From assembly GCF_020360975.1 (NCBI RefSeq), contig NW_025408670.1, positions 992,001 to 1,056,000 on the forward strand: 64,000 bases of DNA, given 5' to 3'. Made by a program: the position numbers and the translations under genes. Below the pieces are notes generated by a model, which was not told the origin of the DNA, ran no database searches, and saw only the letters and a list, made by a program, of their open reading frames with translations. Numbering within the stretch: position 1 is the first letter of the stretch; the number at the start of each line of letters is the position of its first letter. This DNA is from Hirsutella rhossiliensis. Taxonomy: Eukaryota; Ascomycota; Sordariomycetes; Hypocreales; Ophiocordycipitaceae. This document shows positions 1-10,899 of this stretch, piece after piece.

Positions 1-1480
1 GTAAAGCCACGGGCTACAGAGTAGTCAGACTGGATATGCTCTGGCCTGGAAAAGTGGGACTATGGCGGCTCGGCTGCCAGCTGAGCTCTTGTTCGGCACT
101 TGACGGAACAGAAATTAAGCTCCAGAGTTAAGCATAGAGCCATAGTCCAAGTGGCGAAACGCCGCGTTCTAGCCCTGGGTTCTCTGAGCCGATATAAGCA
201 CGCTACTTCGCACTAATGAGTATAGTTGTCAGACTATAACACTCTTATTTCTGAATCCCTGTATCTTTATATTCACGATCTCGCCACTAGTCAGCGTAAA
301 AGCAAATACGCAACCAGCTCTCCAATATACTGATAATTAGCTTGGTGCTAAGGCCACTTCCGTTGCCAAGTCGCGCCGTCGATGCGATGCCGCTTACCAG
401 GCCCTTCTGGAGGCTGGCCAAGGAGCTAGGATAGCGAGGCTCCTGCGCCCAGAAGAAACTTCCCGCGCCTCCATCGTACATGCTTGCGCGGGAAATTGCA
501 GAATACGTGAGCCATCTGGTCAGAGCAACGCTGCTGCACCTAGGGTTAGCTAGCTCTTCGCTTTCTGGCTGTTGTAGGTTGGCGAATCGGACGATCTGCT
601 TGGCTGTGAGACGTTTCTTGGAAGTGTTTCGGTTCTCGCTACGGGTCGTCGAGTGCATGCGTTTGGGCACGTACATGAACGACTCCGTAGGCACACCTGA
701 TCAACTGAACAGACGGCAGATGAGCTGGACTGGGAGCTGAGGAAAACGGTGAACAGGGGAGTCGGCAGACACGCGGGGGCAGCTGAAGAATCACGCGATA
801 CGGCCATTAACTCATTATTTCTTTTGTTGCTTTCTTCTTCGGGTCCCCGGGGGGTAGGGGGTTTGCCGCCCTGGGACACTGTCGTGAAAATCCTGCGCAA
901 AGGAAGAGAACCAAACTTGATACAAGTTGACCAGAATAGCTAGGGAAAGAATTCTAGAACCTCATTTCTTGGCTAGGAACATTCGCAAGCTGAGGCATTT
1001 CAAGATTTTAGGCCAGAAACGACTGGGTGCTCCGTAGCCAGCTTATGTCTATTTCGGAGTGGCCGGGCGTCTGAACTCGATTGTCGACACAATGAACCGG
1101 GGTCACGCAAGCTAAGGCGTTCTATATTCGTTTAGTTGCGGGCATTTGGCTACTGCGCGCCGTCGAGATGCTAGTTCCTCAGGGGCTTGATACCGCCTGG
1201 CTTTCTTTTTCCTTGCGGCTGTGCCCTGCAGTAATGCACTGGGGCAACTAAGCAAGGAAGAAGAAAATCGCCAGAAATTAATTACTAAGCCATTCTGTCG
1301 AGATAGAAGCCTCCAATTTGTTAGTAATATTATCGCAAAGGCATGACGGTCCCGGAGGTCTCCAGCAAGCCGAAGGCTGCGTATGCAGTTGTTTATGCGA
1401 TTTATAACTTGGCCTAGATAGTTGTTGAGGAGAGTAGGCATAAGAGGCCACAGTCATGCCCAATAGACCTAATAGTCATG
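1..1480. other. Normal-composition flank, no recognisable gene
   Basis: CpA and TpG are frequent here, unlike the AT-rich block that starts near 1490, so this stretch has largely escaped RIP. Several overlapping open frames of 60-135 codons occur on both strands (for example minus 287-694, minus 550-900 and minus 1112-1441). None has a domain I recognise, they conflict with each other, and none has a convincing start or intron structure. They may be fragments of an eroded gene or noncoding sequence. I see no tRNA or transposon ends. The transition to RIP-mutated sequence at about 1480-1560 is sharp. Confidence 0.5.
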
Positions 1481-1559
1481 CACAAGGAAGCCTGCCTGAC
1501 TAATATGACTCCCCTAGCCCAAGGACAGTATATAGGCCTAACTTAGGTATAGGAATATC

Positions 1560-3395
1560 TTAATGCCCTCTTTTAGCTAGCTATATATAGTTACTATACC
1601 TATATAAGCCCCTCCCTTATCCTAATAGATAGACTAAGATATATATTACTAAATTTACCTTTCTATGCCCCTATTTCTTCTACTATGCTTTTAAGCCCCT
1701 ACTTAAGAGTTATAAGCCCGGCCTATATAGCTAGATTATCTTTTGCTCGCCGATATTACCTTTAAAGCTATTTACGAGCTATTAACGTGGTTATAACGCT
1801 TAAATCGTAGTATTAAGGCAAGGAACCTAGCTATACTAAGGGGCACTACTAGAAATATAAATTATATATCCCTTAAAGAAGGGTATTACTTATTAAGCTA
1901 GAACCCTTAATTTTTCTAAGATAACGTTAAAGGAAGTAAGAGGAGATAATTATATTATAAGACTAAAAGAAAGCCTTAATTAGACCCTATAAATTAAGGG
2001 GATCAAATTATAGGCCTAGATATATAAGATTTAGGAATATACTAACCTAGACGGTATAAAGGAGCTTATATAGCCTTAATAGCTAGACTAAGAGCAATTT
2101 ATTATTAACCTTAAAGGGAGACCTTCTTAATAAAAAGATAAAACTAAGGCTATATTCCTTATAAGGTAAATAAGCTATAATAAATAATACTAGGATATAA
2201 AGAACTCTTTTTATAACCTTAAGAAAAGTTTTAGCTATAATTCGATCGCTATAAGGTCTAGTAGAAAGCCCTAATTATACTTAAAGAATTAATTAAGAAA
2301 ACGATTAGGAAAGGGCTTTAAGGGATAACCTTAATATATAATAGCCTAAGAGAGAAAATTAGGGAATTAAAGAAGTAAGCCTTACCCTTAGGGGCAAAGG
2401 AGAAAAAGCTAATTTATAAGAGATATATAACCTTTATTAATAAAAAAGGTATATACGACTAGAAAGTATAGGTAGAATAGCTCGACTAAATTATTATAGA
2501 TTTACGAGACCTTAAAGTCGATATACTTAATAATATAAGAATTAAATAAGATTTTCTTATAGTAGTAGACGAGTAGGACCTATATTAGTCTATAATAATA
2601 AGGGCTCTTAACCTTTATAATAAAAGATATAGTAAAGATTAACTTCCCTTAAGGAACTTTATCGCTAACTTTAAATAAAAATATACTTATAAGAAAAAGT
2701 TATAACTACCTTTAAAAAAAGGAAGCGCTAATTAAATCTCTAAGAGAGTAAATACCTAAGCTAAATATACTAGCTATAAGTAGTATATTAATAGCTTAAT
2801 AAGCTAGTAGGAAATTTATTACTTACTATAGGTAATATATAATAAGAAGCCCTTAATAGGCTAGAAATATAGTAATCTAGCTAAATAAAATATCGAAAAA
2901 TAGCTAAAGGACTATTTAAATAAGAAAGTAAAATACCTAGCCTAGACCCTTAATTCTTACCTTAAAGAAAGAAAACTAATAGATACTATTATTAGTAATA
3001 ATAAGATAGGAAAGACTATTAATATAGTTACTCTATCTAAGGTAAATATAGCTATTAAGGGAACGCTATTACTTACTAATAAATTAATATATAACTTAGG
3101 GGCTAATATTAACCTCTTTATTAACCTAGGTTAGTTTTAGGATAGAACCTTTAAGTAGGGTTCTACTAATAAAGTCTAAGTTAGAAACTAAGCCTTTAGG
3201 ATATAAGGAATAGGAATAGTAGTTATCCCTATAATTAATAGTAGAAAGATAACTCTACTAAATACTTACTTTATCTTAGAAATACTAATAAGTATTTTCT
3301 TAGCTAGGCTAGGGATAATAGTAGGGATATTCTAAAACTAGCTCCTAGGATACCTTTATTTAGAACCTATAAAGAAGGTTTATATTAAACTATAA
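1560..3395 (+). pseudogene. Copia-like gag-protease remnant
   Basis: I read a retroelement gag-like region followed by an aspartic protease core on the plus strand. At 3093-3107 the codons give N-L-G-A-N, which is the retropepsin D-S-G-A-D motif with Asp to Asn and Ser to Leu changes, both expected of RIP. The following residues (roughly LLNTYFILEIL, near 3255-3290) resemble the protease-proximal segment of Ty1/Copia polyproteins. Many in-frame TAA and TAG codons are present, so nothing functional is encoded. The left end is not delimited, and the fragment is interrupted at about 3396 by a less mutated insertion. Superfamily assignment is moderately sure; the exact family is unknown. Confidence 0.55.
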
Positions 3396-3939
3396 GAAGG
3401 TATAAGCAATAAGCGTAGAATCGGGTAATCGATAACGTAAGCGGAAAGATCGGTCGAAGGAGTATAGGGTAGGATTTCGTCCGGAATTTATAACGAGCAT
3501 ATAAGGGGCTGAATAATATATTAAAAGAATAGCGTTGCAAAAGATGCTTGCGAACTTGCTTATTCTATCTACTACTCCCAGGGAAATCCTTCGTCTTTTA
3601 TAGACCATTGCTCGCCCACTAGTAGACTAATTAGTCAGCTTTCTAGCACATTCTATAGTGCTTGAAAAGCTCTATCTATAGTATATCTTCCTAACTTAGT
3701 AGGTGGTCTGATTGTGGCGTGATGGTTGACGTAAGACTATGGGTTCTGGCATGAGTAGTGGATTTAACTAGAATGTTCTATGCCCTACCTATTCTCGTAT
3801 CGCGGATATCTTCGGAACCGCTAGGCCAAAATAGGCAATAGGGTATCCGTTCTGCTCATAATTGACTTATGCATTTTATGCATATTTTTATATGTAAGGA
3901 TAGGCTTATCCTGACCCGCTTTTCCTAGAGGAAGGTATA
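3396..3939. other. Less mutated insertion flanked by a 9-bp direct repeat
   Basis: The sequence GAAGGTATA occurs at 3396-3404 and again at 3931-3939. Between them lie about 526 bp that retain many CpA and TpG dinucleotides, unlike the Copia remnants on both sides. The start (TATAAGCAATAAGCG) and a motif near 3457 (GAAGGAGTATAGGGTAGGA) resemble the start and interior of the LTR-like repeat at 4905-5462. A diverged solo LTR is therefore possible, with the last four bases of the repeat being coincidental beyond a 5-bp duplication. No coding capacity is evident. Confidence 0.35.
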
Positions 3940-4850
3940 GATATCTAGTAGAGGTCTTTGTCTTTTAAGGGTTATTCCCTTAGACTGTATTATAGAGCCT
4001 CTTTTTACTAGCTTATTCTATAAAGCCTCCCTATGCCTATTATTTCTTTATAACAGTAAAATAGGAATATAAGGGTATATTCTTATATAAACTAACTAAC
4101 TTCGAAGGTTAATTTATAATAGGAATACTCCTATAGTATAATAAGTAAGTATTTATAGTTATATAAGCGCCTAAGCTGCTAACTAAAGGGGTAGGTAACC
4201 TATAGTATCGCTGCCTTAAGTATCTTAGTTTAAGATTACTAGAGAAGCTATTAAAAGCCTACTTAGGTACTAAGCTTTAAGGCCCTATAATATATAGCTG
4301 TTAGATATATATAATAAGGAAAGCTAAGAAGGAAGTTTTAAGAAAAATACTATCCTTAAGGCCTAAAAGTCTAAGGGTATAAGTTAGCTTTAACCTTTAC
4401 CTTAGCTTTATAATAGTATATAATAAGGAAAGAACTTTATATTATTTACCTATATAGATATATCTATAAGGTTCTATTACTTAATAAAAAGAAAAATAAG
4501 TATTAAGGATATCTTTAATAACTTTATAGCGTTACTTAAGACTTAATATAGAGTTAAAATAACTATATTAGTTACTAATAAGGAAAGGGCTCTTTTAATA
4601 ATAGAATAAATAAAGTATATAACTAATAAAGGAATATAATTTATATAGTTAGCCCCTTAAACGCCTACGTAAAATAGTTATATAAAGAGATTAAGGGCAA
4701 TAGTAAAGGAAAAAGTAAGGGTTATAAAGCTTAACTTAAAGCTTTTAAAAGAGCTATAGCTAGAGATATACTATAAGTTAGCCTACCTAAAGTCCGGTAT
4801 ACCTTAATACTAGTACTCTCTATAATACTAAGGTAGGTATGTTTTAATAG
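3940..4850 (+). pseudogene. Copia-like integrase remnant
   Basis: Plus-strand translation near 4440-4700 shows the order of a Copia integrase core: a segment resembling the FTDDYSRF-type region (read here as FTYIDISIRFYYL), then VTNKERAL where the second catalytic Asp (T-D-N-G) would lie, then an AP*TPT*N segment followed by I-K-R where the catalytic Glu would lie. The Asp-to-Asn and Glu-to-Lys changes are both G-to-A changes consistent with RIP. The fragment probably continues the gag-protease remnant ending at 3395, separated by the insertion at 3396-3939. It stops before any reverse transcriptase, where the LTR-like repeat begins. Confidence 0.5.
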
Positions 4851-4904
4851 TAATTAAAGCTATATTTTAACGTTATAATAGTTAATTATAGTATTCTTAA
4901 GGTA

Positions 4905-5462
4905 TATAAGCAAAAGCGGAATTTTAGGAAATCAAGGAATTACGTAAGACTACGTAATAGAAGGGAAGAAGGAGTATAAGGTAGGATTTTCAACGGAATT
5001 TATTAGTAGTATATTAGTATATAGAAGAGGTATTAAAGTTAATAATTCTATCTCTATTTACTAGCGGACATACTATTTTATATAGATAATTATAGCTAAA
5101 CGGAAGAACCTTTCGGGACTAGATTTAGGCTGCCGTATAGCCCTAAGACTAAGGAATTCCGTGATACCTCGAGTAAATCTAGAAGTGTCTTGGTTCTACT
5201 AATATTCGTGTTTAAAGGAGGTTAGTTATGCCGGTGTTCTTAAGAGGTCTTAGCTAGTATTCTAAGCTAGCTCTATTCCTTTAATTCCCGATTATACGAT
5301 AACCAGCAACCCGTTTAATATATAATAATATGTAAAATAACGAGCGATTCTTATTCTATAAGATAGGATTTTATCTATAATTAATATACTACTTACTAGC
5401 TTATATAATCGGGAGAGTATATTATAGCTGCTTTATTTATAATAGGAACACCGTTCCTTATA
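4905..5462 (-). repeat. Copia LTR-like repeat, first copy
   Basis: This stretch matches, in reverse complement, 44816-45374 over most of its length; shared blocks include GAAGGAGTATAAGGTAGGA, TTCCCGATTA and TATAATCGGGAGAG. Both copies begin TATAAG and end CTTATA, as expected of TG...CA LTR ends after RIP. It lies beside the 3' side of the minus-strand Copia remnant resumed at 13442, so it is probably that element's 3' LTR. I could not find a target duplication, so the ends are approximate. Confidence 0.5.
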
Positions 5463-5592
5463 GCCTCCCTTAAAGAGTAGATTTATATACTCTTTACTAA
5501 TTTATTTATAGTAGTATATATATAGGGTAAAAACCTAATTTAGGAAAACTATTCTTATACCTTAATAGTATATATAAAAACCTATTCTTTCT
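5463..5592 (-). repeat. Copia 3' region left of Gypsy copy 1
   Basis: This short AT-rich segment carries several scattered motifs like TAGGAAAA and AAAAACCTA, which reappear on the other side of Gypsy copy 1 at 13442-13625. The 5-bp duplication TTTCT at 5588-5592 and 13442-13446 shows that the two sides were once contiguous. It is therefore probably the noncoding 3' end of the minus-strand Copia element into which the Gypsy inserted. Confidence 0.5.
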
Positions 5593-6041
5593 TATAACGA
5601 CCGGTGTTATTCCTAAGGGATAAACCTATCGAGGGGTTTATGTTGGTAGATATAATAGGGCGTGGTTTAAGCAATAATAAGTATATTACGTTAGTAATAA
5701 GTCGGAGGTCGTAGACCGTAGACTATAACTAGGTAATTAGAATTAAAGATAAATCGTAATAAAGATCTATATTAAAAGCTAGAGAGCTATCTATCTAAAG
5801 AAGTGAAAGTAGGTAGCTATATATACCCGTAGAGACTGTCCTTAGATCATAGGCCTGGCTATGATCCCTAACGTTAGATCGTATAGAGCGCAGTAATCTC
5901 GTTGATCCTAGATTACTTAGATCTCTGCGATCCCCTCGATCCTATATCTATTAGATAGTCGTGCCGACTATTTATCCGTTAGACCGTATTACGTGCTTAA
6001 CGCGGTCGACCGTTAGCGGCTTAGTAGCCGTAGTCGTAATA
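5593..6041 (-). repeat. 3' LTR of Gypsy copy 1
   Basis: It begins TATAACGACC and ends GTCGTAATA, near-inverted termini consistent with original TG...CA ends. It is almost identical to 12993-13441, differing mainly by C/T and G/A transitions. Confidence 0.9.
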
Positions 6042-6060
6042 CGATATCTCCCCTCCTTTT
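6042..6060 (-). other. Polypurine tract of Gypsy copy 1
   Basis: The plus strand reads CGATATCTCCCCTCCTTTT directly inside the LTR; on the element's sense strand this is AAAAGGAGGGGAGATAT, a typical polypurine tract for plus-strand DNA priming. The same tract occurs in copy 3 at 25024-25040, confirming the pol orientation in each copy. Confidence 0.75.
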
Positions 6061-6126
6061 AGTCTTATCCGTAAGACCTACTATAGCTGCCTTAGCCGCC
6101 GTGTATAAATATACCCTTATCGCGTT

Positions 6127-6830
6127 GTGCATAAGTATATCGTTCCTTGTCTCTTTATCCTTTTAGGATATGCTGCTAATAGTATATCTAGTCGTGTACT
6201 AAAAAATCGTTCCCGAAAAGCCTCTAAGCGCGCTGCTCTTGCCGAACATATCGACTTAAGTAGAGATCCTGCCGATATGCCGTGCACTCGATGCTTTAAG
6301 GCGAAGAAGACGAATTATTAGATAGCCGAAAATTCTTCGCGCTATAATAATTATATTGCTAGTGGTCGTCCCTATTATAATAGTGTTTTAGTGGCCTCTT
6401 CTTATAGGTGTCTTCTAATTCTTTCTACGCGTAGTAGCTAACGTATTTCTTTTAGTAACTAAATTATTAGCGGAGCAGCGTAGGCTATATTCCGAAGAGG
6501 AGGAAGCTAGGGAAGCCTTATTAGAGCTTTAGGCATAGCTTGCGAATCTTTAGTCGTAAATATCTATCGCCGTTAATCGTTTAGCTTATATCTAGAAGAT
6601 TCGGAATCGTGCGAAGGAAAAGAGTTCTAAGTTATTTCGTCGTAGTATCTAAGAAGTAGATGCCGAGGATAGCGTTTTGCCTACGCTCGATGCGTATAAG
6701 CATTAGGTAGTAAATAACTTGCAATCGTTAGGCGTTCCTAACGAGGCGAATTAGTCCTCGTTCGGTGTTAGTAAGGAGTTTGCGGATCTTAGTCCTTTAA
6801 TCCCTCCTAAACCTTCTAGTAAAATTATTA
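6127..6830 (+). pseudogene. Extra ORF antisense to Gypsy pol, Zn2Cys6-like
   Basis: Between the integrase and the 3' LTR, on the strand opposite to pol, an open frame runs from about 6127 with a run of basic residues and then PCTRCFKAKK. The frame continues through a TAG with TAT codons at spacings that give C-x2-C-x7-Y-x8-Y-x2-Y-x6-Y. Each Tyr is one RIP change from Cys, so the ancestral spacing fits a fungal Zn2Cys6 binuclear cluster. After an interruption at about 6408-6455, which has intron-like signals (CTAAC branch-point motif, TTTAG end) but does not restore phase as I read it, the reading resumes as a Glu-rich, coiled-coil-like segment (6460-6660) and a conserved tail to about 6830. 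The first in-frame codon is GTG, so the true start is unknown. Confidence 0.6.
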
Positions 6831-7099
6831 AAGTAGAGAGCCGTAGTAGGTTAAGTGCTTAAGTAGTTCCTAGGTATTTTCCTTTAGTCTATATCCCTTC
6901 TACTTAATAAGGTATTCTTATTGCTAACCTTGTTTTCTTATATCTAGTATTTATTCTACTTTGTATTCTTAATCGTCGTCGACTTCGATTTTTTCCTATA
7001 GTTTAGCGTTTCGTGGCGCTAGTTTTAATAATAAGATATAAAATATCGGGTATATCCGTATTATTATTAGTAGCGAAAGTTCGTAGTTAACTTTTAAAA

Positions 7100-10000
7100 T
7101 AGTTTCCTTAACCTTAAACGGTCTAAGTTTCTTAAAATCTAATTTATTGCTTAGTCGTTTTATTTTAATGTTTCGTCGTACGAGGTAGACTATATCTCCC
7201 TCTCGAAAGATTGGTCCCTATAATCTTTTCCGATTATAGTAAGTAGATATTCGTTCTCTAACGAATTAAAGTTCTTATTGTATTTCTTTATGCAATTTTC
7301 GTAGCTAATCTACTTATAGTATCGCTCGTTCTGCTTATAGTCCTTATCGAGTAACCTTAAATGCTTCGGGGTTATATCCGTAATTAGCGTATACTAGTAA
7401 GAGTTTAGTTGTTTCCGTAACTAAGCTATTATAAGCTAGTTGCGCTATTAGTAGCTATTTAACTTAATCGTTTTATTCGTAGTTAATATAGCATCGTAAA
7501 TATTATTTAAGCGTTTAGTTAAGTCGTTCTATTTATCTATCTATTTATAGGTAATAAGCTATGCTAAGCTTATATTTCGTCCCTAATTATACTATAAGAG
7601 CTTGCTAAAACTTAGCTATAAATATGCTTCCTCTATTAGAGACAATCTCGTTTAGTAGTCTGTAATTACTAATAATTATTCGTAGGAATATATATACTAG
7701 CTCTTCTATATTGCTTACTTCTTTATATAGTAAGAAGTATCCGTACTTCGTTAGTCTATTAGTAATAACGAATATGCTGTCGTACTTAACGTTGGTTATA
7801 GGTTCTTTTAACGGTAGTAGCTTTATAATATAGTCGAAAGCTATTAAATCCTATAGTTTCTCTAGTACTAGTAGCGGTTGCAATTCTCCGTATAGTTTAT
7901 ATCGTTTAGCTTTGCTTCGTACGTAAAGTTTATATTCTTTAATAACTTTTCGTACTACTTCCTTAAGCTATAGGAAGTTATATTGTCGTTTAATCCGTTC
8001 TATTATTCTTTAGATTCCTTAGTATCTATATATTAGATGTTTATATATATCTTATATAACTTTATCTCGTAATTCTAGTAGTATCTAGATTTTATTTTTA
8101 TATATTAGAACTTCTAAATATTCTATATTATATCCGTTTAGTGCTTCGTATTCTTTTATCTATTTTAGGATCTTTTAGTAAGTCGAGTCGTCGGGTTATA
8201 CTTTAAATATTATATTTAGCTATCGTTGCTAGTAGTTCCCGTTTTCGTTGATTTCTAGGAGCTATCCTTTCGCTATAGGTGCTCCTATATCGTAATTGCT
8301 TCGTCGACTAAGGGCATTAGCTCGACCGTTTTCTATTCTTTTTCTATAGATTATTTCGTAGTCGAATTCTAATAAGTATTCGGCCTATCGGATCTATCGT
8401 CCGTTTAACTATTACGTCGTTGTAAAATATAAGATGTTCTTATAATCTATATAGACCTTAACTTTATGTTTGCTTCCGAGAAGGTAGTATCGAAATTCCT
8501 TAAAAGCTTAAATAATTGCGAGGAATTCTTTATCGTAGATAGGGTAATTAAGTTCTACGCTATATAGCTTTTTCGAGTAGAATATAATTAGTCGTAGTCT
8601 TCCTTTATTGTCTTTCTATCCGATTTATACTCCTAGAGTAAAGTCTAATATATCGGTTTTAAGTTTAATTTATCGTTCTAGATCGAAGGTAGTTAAGACT
8701 AGTTCTTACGTAATCGTAGTCTTAATATATTCGAAAGCTTCGTTAGCTTTGTCGTCCTATATAAATTCTTTTTCCTTCTTCGTTAAGTCGTATAGTAGTA
8801 TTGCGATCTTTCCGAAATCTTTAATAAATCGTTAGTAGTAATTTGCAAATCCTAGGAAACTTTATACGTCCTTAACGTTCTTTAGCGTTAGCTATTCTTT
8901 AACTAAGTTAATCTTATCTTATTATATTCGTACCTCTCCTAGTAAGATCGTATATCCGAGGAAGTCTACTTCCTATATATAGAACTTACTTTTCTTTAGT
9001 TTAACTAGTAACTTCGTATTCTAAAGTGCGCGGAGTACCTTATAGACGTGTTCCTTATATTCTTCTAGGGTATTCGAGAAGATTAGGATATTATCTAGGT
9101 ATACTACTATAAAGATATTTAAGTATTCGTATAGGATATTATTAATTATCTATTAGAAGGTAGCTAGTGTATTTATAAGTCTAAATAGTATTACTAGATA
9201 TTCGAATAGTCCGAATTTCGTTCTAAAGGCTATTATCTATTCGTGTCCCTTTTTTATGCGTATTAAGTTATAGGCGCCTTTAAGGTCGAGGGCTATAAAC
9301 TATTTTTTGCCGTGTAGTCGATCTTATAGTTCCGATATAAGCGGTAATAGTATTCGGTCCTTTATTATAATATCGTTTAGGCGTCTATAGTCGATAACTA
9401 GTTATAGCTTGCCGTTTTTCTTTAGAATAAATATAACTAGATAGCCTACTTCGGATATTAATATTCGTATATATCCTTTTCGTAGATTCTCGTCGAGGTA
9501 GTCGCGTAGCGTTTATAGTTACTTTTCGTTTAGGTTATAGATTTTATAGAACGTCGGCGTTATTCTATCCTTAAGATAAATTTCGTGGTCCTATTAGCTA
9601 TGTTCGGGTAACCCTATCTCGAGTTCTTCTTTAAAGAGTTTATCGTATTTCCGGTATTCCTAGGGGATATTCTTTATTCTATCTTATAGGCTTTATTCTT
9701 TCTCTTAAGAGCTGGTTTCTCTTAACTCGAGCTCTTTATTGATTTATTTAAGGTCTTTCCTTAGAGTAGCAATAACTCTTCGGATCTTCGTATTATATCC
9801 TTTATTCTATTTATATCGGATACTAGGTTATATAGCCGTGTTAGTTAATACGTAGGTCTTATTAGTCGATTTTATTATATCCGCCGGTTCGGTTGCTATC
9901 TTCGTTCGTATCGCTAAAGCCCGTAATAATTTGCTTAAACGGTTATCCCTTTTATCCTATTTAGTAGCTAAATTATCGCAAAATTTTGCTTTCTCCTAAA

Positions 10001-10400
10001 TCTACTAGTCCTAGAAACTTACGTCTTCGTTCTAACGTAGCTAGCTAGTTTTCTAGTTAATTAGTAGGTTGCTCTCCTATAGCTATAGAAGTCCTAATAT
10101 AAGGTTATGTTCTCTAATATCTATAATATCGAAGTTAACTCGTTTATCGTGGCCCTAGATATTAATATCGAGGTAATTAATCTCTATATTAATAATTCCG
10201 TTATTATAGTTAAAGGCCTCTCCTTCGATATTCGTGAGTTTATATAGATCTATCTTATATCTCTATATAAGTCGGTAACGATTAACGACTCTAGGTAAAA
10301 CGTAATTGCCTATCGCGCCGTAGTCTAAAAGTATACGTACGTAATGTCCCGCGATTTAGATATTTAATACTATTTAGTCGCTATAGCTTGCCGTTGCTAT
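7100..10400 (-). pseudogene. Gypsy copy 1 pol (protease, RT, RNase H, integrase)
   Basis: The minus strand reads, right to left: a retropepsin core D-Y-G-A at 10314-10325 (Tyr is one RIP step from Cys); reverse transcriptase with I-F-I-V-V-Y-L-D-N at 9090-9116, where the second catalytic Asp has become Asn; RNase H at about 8350-8800; and an integrase core with a FDYIIK first-Asp region near 7850, an ISNYR second-Asp region near 7670 (Asp to Asn), and I-E-R-L-N near 7530 with the Glu intact. In-frame TAA/TAG codons occur throughout. The region left of 7500 probably encodes the integrase tail, but I cannot place a chromodomain with confidence. Confidence 0.8.
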
Positions 10401-10899
10401 ATATAGGGTCCTTAGATCTTATTGTGTTGTGCTAGTCTATAGCCCTTTTATAGATAGCGTACCTCGTTTTTTACCTAGTCCTTATTCGTTTTATTTAGGT
10501 ATTTTTCTTCGATTTATTATTAATATCGTTTCTTTATATTTTTATCGCGTAGTGTCGTATCGGGGCTTAAGAGACTGATTTCTTATAGCTAATCGAAGAT
10601 TTCTTATTTCTCGACGCTATATCGTTTATATTATGCTGCTTTATAGTTAATTGCGTACTATGCTTCGCAATTCTATTTGTTTTCGTACTAAAGGTCGAGT
10701 TTTCGTTTAGCGTTTTTCTGTTTTTCGCGTAGTATTTCTATATCGATTCTTCCTTAGTCGAATACGTCTTATAGCCTTCGTACGTATTGCTAATAATCTT
10801 TTAGTATACCGTTATATCGTTTATGCTATGCTTATGCTTTTTCGTGTTTATAAACTCTATAGTTTAGGTATACGTATTCGTTATAATCTTCTTCGTCGT

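Noticed and set aside
480..943. Two plus-strand open frames (480-740, 749-943)
   Set aside because: They overlap longer minus-strand frames, have no recognisable domain, and neither strand is supported over the other.
3390..3608. 72-codon open frame on the minus strand
   Set aside because: It lies across the edge of a noncoding insertion in RIP-mutated Copia sequence; no domain, and frames of this length occur by chance there.
8608..8835. 75-codon open frame on the plus strand
   Set aside because: It is antisense to the Gypsy copy 1 RNase H/RT region and low-complexity Ser/Tyr/Ile; a shadow of pol.
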